Part shown: piece by piece, positions 25,269-34,684 of the stretch
Numbering within the stretch: position 1 is the stretch's first letter
Layout of the letters: each line of letters opens with the position of its first letter
Origin: an uncultured Veillonella sp.
GTDB lineage: Bacteria > Bacillota > Negativicutes > Veillonellales > Veillonellaceae
Direction of reading: 5' to 3'
Assembly (NCBI RefSeq): GCF_937981445.1
Contig: NZ_CALJON010000044.1
Coordinates: 1 to 64,000 of the forward strand
Length of the DNA: 64,000 bases
Position numbers and translations under genes: made by a program
Notes under the pieces: generated by a model
Databases searched by the model: none
What the model saw: only the letters and a program-made list of their open reading frames with translations
What the model was told of the DNA's origin: nothing

Positions 25269-25811
25269 ATGGATGGATTAATTATTGTTAATACAGGGCC
25301 TGGTAAGGGCAAAACTACTGCAGCCTTAGGAACTGCGATGCGCGCCGTAGGGCAAGGATTACGGGTTTTGATATTACAATTTATAAAAGGCGCCATGAAT
25401 TATGGTGAATTGCAAAGTATTGAAGTACTTCAAAAGGCGGGCCTGCCTATAGAAATTCGTCAAATGGGAAAGGGCTTTGTATATCATAAGCAAAAAGGAA
25501 GTGCTGAAGAAATCCGTGCTCATGAAGAAGCGGCCGCTGCTGGTTGGCAGATGGTGGAGGGGGAAGTACATTCCAACGCATGGGACCTAATTGTACTAGA
25601 TGAAATTAACTATGCCATAGATTTTGGTTTGGTAGATCTAAATAAGGTAGTGAATTTGTTGGAACAGAAACCGAAGGGATTACATATAATCTTTACAGGG
25701 CGCAATGCTAAAACTGAAATCATAAATCTCGCTCATACGGTAACAAATATGGAACAAGTCAAACATGCTTATGAGCAGGGCATAAAAGCTGTTAAAGGTA
25801 TAGAATTTTAA
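25269..25811 (+). CDS. cobO: Corrinoid adenosyltransferase, CobO/BtuR family
   Basis: 180 residues; transfers the adenosyl group of ATP to cob(I)alamin or cobyrinate diamide. P-loop GPGKGKTTAALG at residues 10-21, ILQFIKGA and the Walker-B-like LIVLDEINYAI are the CobO/BtuR blocks. Follows cbiA by 18 bases with a TTAAGGAG ribosome site. The later steps (amide completion, aminopropanol attachment, lower-ligand assembly) are not encoded in this window. Confidence 0.93.
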   Translation: MDGLIIVNTGPGKGKTTAALGTAMRAVGQGLRVLILQFIKGAMNYGELQSIEVLQKAGLPIEIRQMGKGFVYHKQKGSAEEIRAHEEAAAAGWQMVEGEVHSNAWDLIVLDEINYAIDFGLVDLNKVVNLLEQKPKGLHIIFTGRNAKTEIINLAHTVTNMEQVKHAYEQGIKAVKGIEF

Positions 25812-25898
25812 TTTAAAAGGAAATCTATGATGCCTTAGAAAGGGACTATTTTACTTATATATTAAAGATAAATATATCGAATAAAATAGAATTAGTGC

Positions 25899-25927
25899 TT
25901 GAAAAAATAACTCTATATGCGTATAAT
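25899..25927 (+). promoter_or_regulatory. Promoter of the superoxide reductase gene
   Basis: TTGAAA and TATAAT with 17-base spacing. The predicted transcript starts near 25934, leaving a leader of about 110 bases. Confidence 0.8.
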
Positions 25928-25936
25928 TAAGTTGTA

Positions 25937-25954
25937 GATAAACGATTATCATTA
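25937..25954 (+). promoter_or_regulatory. Possible Fur/PerR-family operator at the start of the leader
   Basis: GATAAACGATTATCATTA, just downstream of the -10 box, contains an intact TGATAAT half-site on the reverse strand and a degenerate second half. A hairpin (CTATAAGA GAGT TCTTATAG, about 25995-26014) follows before the ribosome site. Assignment to a regulator is tentative. Confidence 0.35.
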
Positions 25955-26043
25955 GCCGTCATTTAGGGGCTGTGATAGTCAAAATGATTAAAACTATAAG
26001 AGAGTTCTTATAGATTGTTTGTATCTCCAAGGGGGTTATAATC

Positions 26044-26436
26044 ATGGCATTAAGTAACTATGTAAAATCTGCAGACTTTAAAAATGAAAAACACGTTCCT
26101 GTAATTACTGCTCCTGATACAGTAGCAGCAGGTGAAAAAGTTCGTATTGAATTAGAAGTGGGCAAAGACATTGCACATCCTAATACAACTGAACATCATA
26201 TTGCATGGATTAAATTATATTATGTAGAAGAAGGCACAACTCTTCCTTACGAAGTAGCTCGCTTAGAATTCAACGTACATGGCGAAGCTGGTGCAGGCGC
26301 TAACGAAGGCCCTGTATTTGCTGAAGCTGCAGGCGTTGTAGTAGCAAGCTTCAAAAAATCTGGTAAATTAATTGCTACTTCTTACTGCAATATCCATGGT
26401 CTATGGGAATCTGAAAAAGATATCGTAGTTAAATAA
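26044..26436 (+). CDS. Superoxide reductase (class II desulfoferrodoxin/neelaredoxin)
   Basis: 130 residues. It reduces superoxide to hydrogen peroxide without making oxygen, the usual defence of anaerobes. Likely iron ligands are visible: His17 in EKHVP, His45 and His51 in HPNTTEHH, Cys115 and His118 in CNIHGLW. Glu15 precedes the first His as in active enzymes. The N-terminal FeCys4 domain of class I desulfoferrodoxins is absent. Electrons probably come from rubredoxin; a rubredoxin gene lies at 46128. AAGGGGGT serves as ribosome site; the gene has its own promoter and terminator. Confidence 0.95.
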   Translation: MALSNYVKSADFKNEKHVPVITAPDTVAAGEKVRIELEVGKDIAHPNTTEHHIAWIKLYYVEEGTTLPYEVARLEFNVHGEAGAGANEGPVFAEAAGVVVASFKKSGKLIATSYCNIHGLWESEKDIVVK

Positions 26437-26472
26437 TTAAATACATAATAGATAAGTTATTATGTGTACAAG

Positions 26473-26498
26473 AAAGCCGAGCATATGCTCGGCTTTTT
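26473..26498 (+). terminator. Rho-independent terminator
   Basis: AAAGCCGAGCAT and ATGCTCGGCTTT form a perfect self-complementary stem followed by TTTCTTT, after the superoxide reductase gene. Confidence 0.9.
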
Positions 26499-26678
26499 CT
26501 TTGCCTAGTTACTTTACAGATAGCCCTTATATATGGTAAAGTACTTTTATATATTTTTATATGTTAGCTCAATTGTAACATGCCCTAAATTATATCTCAA
26601 AAGCACTGTAAGGGCATGGCCGTACCATTGTAACTAACTAATTCGTATAGTTATTTTGAGATGTAAAGAGGGATTGCT

Positions 26679-27908
26679 GTGGCCTTAATTGTTAAAAAGT
26701 TTGGCGGTAGTTCAGTAGCTACACCAGAAAAAATCTACAACATAGTCAATCGCGTATTGCGCGATAAAAAAGAAGACGACCGCATCGTAGTGGTTGTTTC
26801 GGCCATGGGTGACACTACCGATGATTTAGTGAGCTTAGCAAAACAAGTAACGTCCCGTCCATATGGGCGTGAAATGGACCGTTTGTTGTCTACTGGCGAG
26901 CAAATTACTATATCATTAATGTCCATGGCATTTATGGAAAAAGGACAGCCTGCTGTATCGATGACAGGAGCTCAAGCAGGTATCGTAAGTAGCGATAATT
27001 ATGGTAAGGGACGTATTTTACATATTGATCCAAGCCGTGTATTTGCTGCTTTAGACGAAGGCAATATTGTTGTAGTAGCCGGATTCCAAGGGATTACTGA
27101 TTTGGGGGATATTACGACTCTTGGCCGTGGTGGTTCTGATACAACAGCGGTAGCCTTAGCAGGGGCTATGAAAGCTGATGTATGTGAAATTTTTACCGAT
27201 GTAGAAGGCGTATACTCTACAGATCCACGGATTGCACCTAATGCACTTAAATTGCCAGAAATTACATATGGCGAAATGTTAGAGATGGCCCGTTTAGGCG
27301 CTGGGGTTATGCAACCTCGTGCTGTAGAAATGGGCGTTCGCTATGGCGTGCCAATTCACGTACGCTCTACCTTTAGTGACAATGAGGGGACAATGATTCG
27401 GGAGGATTATACTATGGAAGAGAATAAACGCACTGTAATTGGTGTAGCAGATGATACAAATGTAGCAAAAGTGTCTTTAATTGGTGTTGAAAATAAACCA
27501 GGCGTAGCTCATACTATTTTCCAAAGTTTAGCAGATAAAAATGTGGACGTTGACATGATTGTACAAAGCATTCGCACTGTAGAAGACCAAGTGACGGATA
27601 TTGTATTTACTATTACTCGTGATGATGTAGTTCTTGCTAAAGAAGTGATGGAAGAATTAAAACAACATATTCAAATGGAAGACTACAGCATTAACGAAAA
27701 CATGGCTAAAGTATCCATTGTAGGTGCTGGCATGTTAGGGCAACCAGGCATTGCAGCGCAAATGTTTGGTATTTTTAGCCAAGAAGATATTAATATTGAA
27801 ATTATTTCCACTTCTGAAATCAGCGTAGCTTGCTTGATTGATGAAGCTCGTGTAAAAGATGCCATTCGTGCTATTCATGATAATTTAGTAGTGAATAATC
27901 GCGGCTAA
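26679..27908 (+). CDS. lysC: Aspartate kinase
   Basis: 409 residues; phosphorylates aspartate at the head of lysine, threonine and methionine synthesis. KKFGGSSVATPEKI near the start, TLGRGGSDTTAVALAGA in the kinase domain, and two ACT domains in the last third (KVSLIGVENKPGVAHTIF; KVSIVGAGMLGQPGIAAQMF), which bind the feedback amino acid. GTG start at 26679 behind GAGGG. The 180-base leader has an inverted repeat ATGCCCT/AGGGCAT (26579-26618) but I could not recognise a lysine riboswitch in it. Confidence 0.95.
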   Translation: MALIVKKFGGSSVATPEKIYNIVNRVLRDKKEDDRIVVVVSAMGDTTDDLVSLAKQVTSRPYGREMDRLLSTGEQITISLMSMAFMEKGQPAVSMTGAQAGIVSSDNYGKGRILHIDPSRVFAALDEGNIVVVAGFQGITDLGDITTLGRGGSDTTAVALAGAMKADVCEIFTDVEGVYSTDPRIAPNALKLPEITYGEMLEMARLGAGVMQPRAVEMGVRYGVPIHVRSTFSDNEGTMIREDYTMEENKRTVIGVADDTNVAKVSLIGVENKPGVAHTIFQSLADKNVDVDMIVQSIRTVEDQVTDIVFTITRDDVVLAKEVMEELKQHIQMEDYSINENMAKVSIVGAGMLGQPGIAAQMFGIFSQEDINIEIISTSEISVACLIDEARVKDAIRAIHDNLVVNNRG

Positions 27909-27918
27909 TACATAATAG

Positions 27919-27954
27919 AACTCACCTTCAGCTTTGGCTGTAGGTGAGTTTTTT
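27919..27954 (+). terminator. Rho-independent terminator after lysC
   Basis: AACTCACCT pairs with AGGTGAGTT around a 14-base loop; TTTT follows. Confidence 0.85.
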
Positions 27955-28062
27955 AATGAAAAAATCTATCATTTGTGATACTATTAAAGGGTAACTTAAT
28001 TAATATTACAAGCAAAAATAAATAAATTTACTGTATATAGGACAGAAAAAGGAGCATTATAT

Positions 28063-30975
28063 ATGAAACAAAATGAAATATATTCTGGCTTTCGCGTGGA
28101 GCGAATTGAGCCAGTAGCAGAACTCAATAGTAAGGCCTATTTATTAAAGCATGAGAAGTCTGGAGCCCGCTTACTCTATATCGATGCAGAGGATACTAAT
28201 AAAGTCTTTTCCGTATCATTCCGCACACCTCCTAAAGATAGTACTGGGGTAGCACATATTTTAGAACACTCCGTACTCTGTGGGTCTCGTAAATTCCCTT
28301 TAAAAGAGCCCTTTGTGGAGCTTGTAAAGGGGTCTTTAAATACATTTTTAAATGCCATGACCTACCCAGACAAGACTATGTACCCAGTGGCGTCTAAAAA
28401 TGACAAAGATTTTCACAACTTAATGGATGTGTATTTGGATGCTGTATTCTATCCGCGTGTAGCTACTGACAAGGAAATTGTCATGCAAGAAGGTTGGCAT
28501 TATGAATTGGATGCCCCAGAGGATGAATTAACTTATAAAGGCGTGGTATACAATGAAATGAAGGGCGTATACTCTTCTGCAGATTCCATTTTAGATACGC
28601 ATATGATGGCCGAACTATTCCCAGATACTACATATGGTGTTGATTCTGGTGGGAATCCAGATCATATTACAGATCTAACATATGAAGGATTCCAAAAATT
28701 TTACCAACAATATTACCATCCATCCAATAGCTATATGTTCTTATATGGCACCATGGATATTAAAGAACAATTGAAGTTTATTGATGAAGAATATTTATCT
28801 AATTTTGATGCCATTACAGTAGACTCTGAGATTGCCCTTCAGGCTCCATTTGAGGCTGGTAAAGTGGCGTCTTATGCATATGGCATTGGTTCTGAAGATG
28901 ATCCTGCAGGCAAGACTATGCATGCCCTTACCTATGTAATGCCTGAGATGGATGTGGAGAAGAATTTAGCTTTTGATATTTTAACGCATGCCTTATTGAC
29001 ATCACCAGCAGCACCTTTAAAAGAAGTGCTTGTAAAAGCTGGTATTGGCAGCGATATTAGTGGATATTATTTAGAAAGTTTGCGTCAGCCAATCTGGAAT
29101 ATTACTGTAAGTGGCTCGGAAATGAAGGAGCAAGCCCGTTTGCAAGAACTCGTTGAAGCAGAGCTTACGCGCCTTGTACAGGAGGGGCTTGATAAGACCT
29201 TGTTAGAAGCGTCCTTGAATATTACAGAATTTGCTCTTCGTGAAGCCGATTTTGGTGGCCGTCCTATTGGCCTTGCCTATGGTATTCGCGTAATGGACCA
29301 ATGGCTTTATGGCAAAGATCCAGTGGCCGTACTTCGTTATGATGGAGCCTTAAAGGCTATTCGTGAAGGTCTTAAGACCACATATTTTGAAGATTTAATC
29401 CGTCAATGCATTTTAGAAAATAATCATAAAGCCTTAGTGTCTATTTATCCTGAAAAAGGGTTACAAGAAGAAAAGGAACAGGCCGAACGCGATAAGTTAG
29501 CTGCTCTTAAGGCATCGTTGAGTGATGAGGACATTGCTGCTATCGTGGCGGACACTAAAAAGCTTAAAGCCCGTCAAGCCGCAGCCGATACAGAAGAGGC
29601 GTTGGCGACGATTCCTTTATTGGAACTTTCCGATTTGTCGCCTAAAGTGGAGCATATTGAACGTCATGATGAAATGGTAGATGCAGGGCGTTTACATTTT
29701 GTTCCCACCAATGCAAAAGGGATTAATTATACGGCATTTTACTTTAAATTAACAAGTCTATCTGAAGAAGAGCTATTCTATGCTAATGTGATTAGTGATA
29801 TTTTAGCTCGCGTCAATACGAAGTCGCGCACCTATGATGAAGTAGCTAAAGATATTAACTTAAATCTTGGTGGCTTTAGCACTGATGTAGTGGGCCTTCC
29901 CAAATATAATGAGCGCAATGCCTATGTGCCATTACTTGTAGTCCGTGCGAAAGCCTTACATAGTAAATTGAGTGATTTAACACGCCTTGTATCTGAACTG
30001 CTAAATACTAGCTCTTTTGATGATGAGGGGCGTCTTACTGAGCTTGTAAATGAGTTAAAAACTGTGTGGGAAACAGAAGCTTTCCGCCGCGGCCATACTA
30101 TCGTATCTAATCGCGTAATGGCGCAAGTATCAGACATTGGCAAATTCCGTGACTTAGCAGGACTTACATACTTTAAGCAATTAGCTGATGTACTTAAAGA
30201 TAAACAGGCTATGGCTGAATTACCTAGCAAACTAAGTGCTGTAAGCAAGAAAATATTCCGTGCTAATAATGTGGACATTATGTTTGTTGGTGAAGCACCA
30301 GAATATGAAGTGTTCAAAGCTCAAATGAGCGAGGTATTGCCGACTTGGTCACATGAAAGCTATGAAGACAATCAATTACAATTGACTGGGGCTTACGAAA
30401 ATGAAGGCATTGTCACTGCTGGTAAAGTACAGTATGTAGCACAAGGTGGTAACTTCAAAGACCATGGCTTTGCCTATGTGGGCGCTATGGGCGTATTAGA
30501 AACTATTTTGCGTTATGAGTACTTGTGGACGCGCATCCGTGTGCAAGGTGGTGCGTATGGCGCTTTTGCTAATTTCTACAACAATGGCAATATGGTACTT
30601 TGTTCATACCGCGACCCTAATTTGACGGAAACTCTTGATGTGTATAAGGAGTTAGCTGAATTCCTTCGTCATTTTGAAATTTCTGATCGTGAAATGCGCA
30701 AATACATTATTGGAACCATGAGTAATTTAGACATTCCTATGACGCCAGCTCTTCGTGGTCCTCGGGCGATGGGATTATATTTTGGTGAAAATAATGAAGG
30801 GGCAGCGGAGAAGTTTAGAGAAGCTGTTATTGCAACACGCACTGAAGATGTGCGCGCTTTAGCCGATGTAGTAGAGGCTGTTATGGGAGATTCTCACATT
30901 AGCGTAATGGGGAATGAACAGAAGATTAAACAGGCTAGCGAAGTACTTGGTCAAGTAAATACATTGCCACAATAA
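28063..30975 (+). CDS. M16C family zinc metallopeptidase (presequence-protease/insulinase type)
   Basis: 970 residues, the full size of the M16C group (PreP, Cym1), in which two homologous halves enclose the peptide substrate. The inverted zinc motif HILEH is at residues 65-69, and the distal Glu is probably in YNEMKGVYSS. No signal peptide, so it probably degrades peptides in the cytoplasm. AAAAAGGAG precedes the ATG. It stands alone between lysC and exported-protein genes, with a weak hairpin after it. Confidence 0.92.
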   Translation: MKQNEIYSGFRVERIEPVAELNSKAYLLKHEKSGARLLYIDAEDTNKVFSVSFRTPPKDSTGVAHILEHSVLCGSRKFPLKEPFVELVKGSLNTFLNAMTYPDKTMYPVASKNDKDFHNLMDVYLDAVFYPRVATDKEIVMQEGWHYELDAPEDELTYKGVVYNEMKGVYSSADSILDTHMMAELFPDTTYGVDSGGNPDHITDLTYEGFQKFYQQYYHPSNSYMFLYGTMDIKEQLKFIDEEYLSNFDAITVDSEIALQAPFEAGKVASYAYGIGSEDDPAGKTMHALTYVMPEMDVEKNLAFDILTHALLTSPAAPLKEVLVKAGIGSDISGYYLESLRQPIWNITVSGSEMKEQARLQELVEAELTRLVQEGLDKTLLEASLNITEFALREADFGGRPIGLAYGIRVMDQWLYGKDPVAVLRYDGALKAIREGLKTTYFEDLIRQCILENNHKALVSIYPEKGLQEEKEQAERDKLAALKASLSDEDIAAIVADTKKLKARQAAADTEEALATIPLLELSDLSPKVEHIERHDEMVDAGRLHFVPTNAKGINYTAFYFKLTSLSEEELFYANVISDILARVNTKSRTYDEVAKDINLNLGGFSTDVVGLPKYNERNAYVPLLVVRAKALHSKLSDLTRLVSELLNTSSFDDEGRLTELVNELKTVWETEAFRRGHTIVSNRVMAQVSDIGKFRDLAGLTYFKQLADVLKDKQAMAELPSKLSAVSKKIFRANNVDIMFVGEAPEYEVFKAQMSEVLPTWSHESYEDNQLQLTGAYENEGIVTAGKVQYVAQGGNFKDHGFAYVGAMGVLETILRYEYLWTRIRVQGGAYGAFANFYNNGNMVLCSYRDPNLTETLDVYKELAEFLRHFEISDREMRKYIIGTMSNLDIPMTPALRGPRAMGLYFGENNEGAAEKFREAVIATRTEDVRALADVVEAVMGDSHISVMGNEQKIKQASEVLGQVNTLPQ

Positions 30976-30995
30976 AGGACAAATTTGTCGATTTA

Positions 30996-31050
30996 TGGTA
31001 TAATTTAATGAATGAGCAAAGGCTCTAAGTGCTTGCTTAGGGCCTTTGTT
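30996..31050 (+). promoter_or_regulatory. Extended -10 promoter followed by a hairpin
   Basis: TGGTATAAT (30996-31004) is an extended -10 element after the peptidase stop. A CAAAGGCTCTAAG/CTTAGGGCCTTTG hairpin (about 31016-31049) follows at the predicted transcript start; it may end read-through from the peptidase gene or act as a leader structure. The next start codon is at 31169. Confidence 0.5.
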
Positions 31051-31168
31051 ATTGAAGAAATAAATTATGTAAATATGTTTTATCGCTCTTGGCTTTGAAC
31101 TTATTGTGCCATCCATGATTCAGTGGCGGCATGAAGTCCAAGTAGCCCATTACAAGGAGGACGTACAT

Positions 31169-31612
31169 ATGAAAAAGAAATTATTAGCAGCAGCTCTTGT
31201 AGCATCTCTTACATTTTCTAGCGGTATGGTAGCCACTACACAGGCTTTTAATTTAGGTAGCTTTTTAGGCGGCGCCTTGAAAATTGGCGGTGTAGGTGTT
31301 TTAGTAGATAAATTTGGTGGTCAAATCAATGACTTCTTGAATCAGATTTTAAGTCAAAATAATTTGAGCACTACCTATACAACTAAAGTAGTACCAATTG
31401 TAAGTATTGGTAACAATGGTTACATTGGTGCCGCACAGGTAACAGGTCCAGCCTCTGAAGTAGAACGCGTACAGGCGGTTGCTCAATTAGAAGCTAGCTT
31501 CAACAATGTAGCTCGCATAAAAGGTTTAGTGCCAATTGATAGCAAAAACCCAACTAATGCAACTCGTATTCAAGGTGTAGGCGTATCTGCTATTATTGAT
31601 ATCAAGATTTAA
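31169..31612 (+). CDS. Small exported protein of unknown function
   Basis: 147 residues from the ATG at 31169 (AAGGAGG ten bases before). Clear signal peptide MKKKLLAAALVASLTFSSG, cleaved around residue 27 (TTQA). The mature part starts with Gly-rich hydrophobic sequence (LGSFLGGALKIGGVGVLVDK) and continues with alternating strands (VVPIVSIGNNGYIGAAQVTG). I do not recognise a family. It could be a periplasmic or outer-membrane-associated protein. It precedes another exported protein and an LptD-like protein in the same direction, so an envelope role is likely by context only. Confidence 0.85.
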   Translation: MKKKLLAAALVASLTFSSGMVATTQAFNLGSFLGGALKIGGVGVLVDKFGGQINDFLNQILSQNNLSTTYTTKVVPIVSIGNNGYIGAAQVTGPASEVERVQAVAQLEASFNNVARIKGLVPIDSKNPTNATRIQGVGVSAIIDIKI

Positions 31613-31641
31613 TCTAATTCCTAAGATAAAATGACACAATG

Positions 31642-31668
31642 TAGGCAGTTAACGGAACTGCCTTTGCT
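31642..31668 (+). terminator. Weak rho-independent terminator
   Basis: AGGCAGTT, loop AACGG, AACTGCCT and a short T-run between the two exported-protein genes. Confidence 0.6.
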
Positions 31669-31697
31669 AAAATAGTTCAAATAGCCGTGGAGGAAAT

Positions 31698-32960
31698 ATG
31701 AAGAAACAAGTCGTATTGTTAGCTGTGGCAGCTTTGTTTTCAGGACAAGTTTGGGCTGCACCAGAGACTGTATTAGAAAAAACAGATGCTTTGGAGAACT
31801 CGATTTATGGTTCTACCCAAGTAGGGGCATTAGTGGACCGCGTAAATCAGATTAGCCAAACTGTATTTGGAAAGCAAAGTGAAGGAACTATTACCTCCCG
31901 TGTTGATTCACTTTATGGCTCTATTGCCAATAGCTCGCAAGGACATGTGTCAGTAGAGCAGCAATTAGCCATGCTAGAGTGGTCTTATCAAAATAAGGTT
32001 GAATCTGGTTCATTAGTATCTCGTGTTGAACATTTAGAACGCAGTGTAAATGGTCGCATTGAAACAGGTGCTTTAGAGTCACGAATTCAAACTCTTAGCA
32101 AAACGATTAATGGTAAGCCATTAAAATTAACCTCTCAAGTAGGTACTATTAATAATACAGAGGTTTTTTCAGTTACTTTAGATACAGCCATTTCTACAAA
32201 GTCTAATAAAGTGGGCGATACATTCGATTTTACTGTAGCGGATGACATTATGGATGGCAATGTATTACTAGTGCCTGCTGGTACTATGGGCACTGGCCAT
32301 ATTTCTGAGATTAAATCGGCCTCTTCCTTTGGTCGCAATGGCAAATTAGATTTAGTGTTTGATTCAGTAGAAACTATTAATGGCGATACATTTACAGCCA
32401 TTCAAGGGGAAGAAGCAAAGGCTAAAACTAAGCAAGAATTAAAAGCAGCTGGTGCTTCTGTGGCTGGTGCTGTATTACTCGGCCCAGTAGGCCTTGTAGG
32501 GGGCTTTTTTGTAAAAGGTAAGAATATTGAATTACCAGTGGGATCCACAATTTATGTACAGCCTCAAGAAGTAGTTACTGTACAGGGCATTGTAGTTGGC
32601 GGTGATGGTCTACCTCATGGTACAAGTGGTTCCATTACAGAGGGCAACTATGATGATTATGAATTAGGGAATCCTGATGAAGCGGTTACATTAGTCCCTG
32701 CTAGTGGCTCAAGTGATGCTGTAACCGATGAAGAGACTGTAGACCATGATGCGGTAGATGCGGCAGATGACAGTGCTAGTGAAGTTGAAGAAGATACAGA
32801 ACATCAAAGTGTAGAAGAAGATACGGAACAGCAAAGTGTTGAAGAAGATACGGAACAGCAAAGTGTTGAAGAAGCGGGCGATACTGATGAAGAGGTAGAG
32901 GAATCTTCCACCGTGGCGTCAGCCCCTTCACAACCTATTGTTGTGGTAAAACGAAATTAA
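31698..32960 (+). CDS. Exported protein with coiled-coil-like repeats and acidic C-terminal repeats
   Basis: 420 residues with a signal peptide (cleavage near VWAAPE). Residues 30-145 hold about five related 30-35-residue units of the form GALVDRVNQISQTVFGK, GSLVSRVEHLERSVNGR and GALESRIQTLSKTINGK. Residues 150-295 look like a beta-domain (KVGDTFDFTVADDI, VLLVPAGTMGTGHISEIK) resembling part of VirB10/TrbI-like proteins, followed by a Gly-rich hydrophobic stretch. The C-terminal 100 residues are acidic and include a 9-residue repeat EEDTEQQSV three times. It lies 30 bases before the LptD-like gene, so an envelope-assembly role is possible. Family not recognised. Confidence 0.85.
   Translation: MKKQVVLLAVAALFSGQVWAAPETVLEKTDALENSIYGSTQVGALVDRVNQISQTVFGKQSEGTITSRVDSLYGSIANSSQGHVSVEQQLAMLEWSYQNKVESGSLVSRVEHLERSVNGRIETGALESRIQTLSKTINGKPLKLTSQVGTINNTEVFSVTLDTAISTKSNKVGDTFDFTVADDIMDGNVLLVPAGTMGTGHISEIKSASSFGRNGKLDLVFDSVETINGDTFTAIQGEEAKAKTKQELKAAGASVAGAVLLGPVGLVGGFFVKGKNIELPVGSTIYVQPQEVVTVQGIVVGGDGLPHGTSGSITEGNYDDYELGNPDEAVTLVPASGSSDAVTDEETVDHDAVDAADDSASEVEEDTEHQSVEEDTEQQSVEEDTEQQSVEEAGDTDEEVEESSTVASAPSQPIVVVKRN
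32785..32871 (+). repeat. 27-bp in-frame repeat, three copies
   Basis: GAAGAAGATACGGAACAGCA plus AAGTGTT occurs three times (first copy slightly different), encoding EEDTEQQSV in the acidic tail of the exported protein. Confidence 0.9.
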
Positions 32961-32990
32961 AAAATATTACATGAATGAGGTAATTAGTAA

Positions 32991-34619
32991 ATGGTAAGGA
33001 AAAAGGCGAAGTATGCTTTAAGTGCGGCCTTAGTTTTGATGCCCTTGGTGGCAGTTCAGGCGGCGGATTTAAGTCAAGCTACCGATGCTAAAGAGAGTAG
33101 CGATGCATCAGCATTAGCTTTACAGACTACAGATCAAAGCAATAGTAATACTGCGTATTCACAGGGACGCTTTGAAGAGTCTGACCAAGAGTATAATCAA
33201 AATACAGCAGTAACGATTAATGAGGCGGATAATTTACTAAACCCTCCCATTAAGGTTGTGCGCCGCGGTAAACCAGTAGGTCCTGCTGACCCTGCCACAT
33301 TGCCAGTACGAGTTGATGCTGATAGTATGTATTACAGTGATTTAACAGGTAATGTAGTGGCTGTTGGTCAAGTAGAAGCACATCAGGGCAATCGCGATGT
33401 ATTTACGGAGAAACTATTAGGTAATAGTAAGACTCAAGATTATACTACAGAAGGGCCATTTCGCTTTTTAGAGGATAAAGGGCATACAAAGGATCTTACA
33501 GGGGCTAATTTACAATTTAATAGTGGCACCAATGCTATGACTGCACCGGATGTAATAGGCTTTGTAAAGCCTTATTATGTAAAAGCTGAATTGGCTGAGT
33601 TTGATGGTAATACCGGCTTGATTACTAATGGTTGGCTTACAACAGAGCATGCCATGGCATATAAAGGGGTTCCAGATTATCGCATTGAAGGCTCTACCAT
33701 TGAAGTATATCCTGGTGACAAGGCGATTATTAATGATGCTAAGTTATTTATCAAGAATGGCAAAATATTAAGCATGCCTCGTTATGTTGTATCCTTACGT
33801 AAAGATGAATCTAAAATTAATATCTTCAGCCTCATTCCACGACCAACTTATAATAGTGATGATGGCTTTGGTTTGAAAGGTAGCATAGAGTATCCAGTAG
33901 GCGAACATGGCGAGCTATATTTTGACTACAAATGGATGACTAAGGAAGGCTTTAAGCCAAGTTACGGGTATCGCCATTACTTCCCATGGGGCGGTATGCG
34001 CTTTGGTGTAAGCCGTGAATCAGCTACGTTAAATGCTAGAACTGTATGGGTAGAAAAGCAGCCTGAGTTCTCTGTTTATACTTATACGTACCATATTGGT
34101 AATACGCCATTCACTGTTCGCGGTGAAGGAAATATAGGCTATTGGAAAGAAGATTATATTAAGGGTAGCCATAATATGATTAAGGGCGAATTGAGCCATG
34201 ATGCCATTCGCCCAACTAAAAATACTAGCTTACGCTTCCATTTAGGCTATCAACGAGATGAATATGGTTACAATGATTTAACAAGAAGTATGCCATATTG
34301 GGGCGTTAATGCAAGCTGGAGAGTTAATAGCAAAGTTTCTGCTTGGTCATCGTATAAGCAACACAATATTGATGAGCGTTCTAATTCTCCATATCCATTT
34401 GACCGAATTGATATTCGCCGCAATTGGACTACAGGTTTATCTGTACAGGTAAGTCGGTTAGATCGTTTGAGTATTAGTTTAGAGCGAGACGTTCAAACTG
34501 GTGAGCTTCGTTATGTAGATTATACTTGGTATCGTGATATGCACTCCTTTGAAGGTTGGTTGACCTATCAATCAAAACAGAAGAAGTGGAGCTATACAAT
34601 AGTGGCTAAGGACTTCTAA
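32991..34619 (+). CDS. LptD/OstA-like outer-membrane protein
   Basis: 542 residues with a signal peptide (cleavage near VQAA). Residues about 105-250 match the OstA/LptA jelly-roll fold (VRVDADSMYYSDLTGNVVAV, VFTEKLLGNSKTQDY); the rest is aromatic-rich, alternating beta-strand sequence as in an outer-membrane barrel, ending in Phe. LptD forms the pore that inserts LPS into the outer leaflet. The protein is shorter than E. coli LptD (about 780 residues) and shows no cysteines, so the disulfides of that enzyme are absent. It is either a compact LptD of diderm Firmicutes or a paralog. Weak ribosome site (ATGAGGTAATTAGTAA). Confidence 0.82.
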   Translation: MVRKKAKYALSAALVLMPLVAVQAADLSQATDAKESSDASALALQTTDQSNSNTAYSQGRFEESDQEYNQNTAVTINEADNLLNPPIKVVRRGKPVGPADPATLPVRVDADSMYYSDLTGNVVAVGQVEAHQGNRDVFTEKLLGNSKTQDYTTEGPFRFLEDKGHTKDLTGANLQFNSGTNAMTAPDVIGFVKPYYVKAELAEFDGNTGLITNGWLTTEHAMAYKGVPDYRIEGSTIEVYPGDKAIINDAKLFIKNGKILSMPRYVVSLRKDESKINIFSLIPRPTYNSDDGFGLKGSIEYPVGEHGELYFDYKWMTKEGFKPSYGYRHYFPWGGMRFGVSRESATLNARTVWVEKQPEFSVYTYTYHIGNTPFTVRGEGNIGYWKEDYIKGSHNMIKGELSHDAIRPTKNTSLRFHLGYQRDEYGYNDLTRSMPYWGVNASWRVNSKVSAWSSYKQHNIDERSNSPYPFDRIDIRRNWTTGLSVQVSRLDRLSISLERDVQTGELRYVDYTWYRDMHSFEGWLTYQSKQKKWSYTIVAKDF

Positions 34620-34684
34620 ACTGTAACAAGAGCTAGGTGGTCTAACCTATAATGAGTACATAGTTTAGGTAAGTAAAATTGTAT

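Noticed and set aside
26501..26678. Lysine riboswitch before lysC
   Set aside because: None of the conserved blocks of that class could be found by eye; only unassigned inverted repeats.
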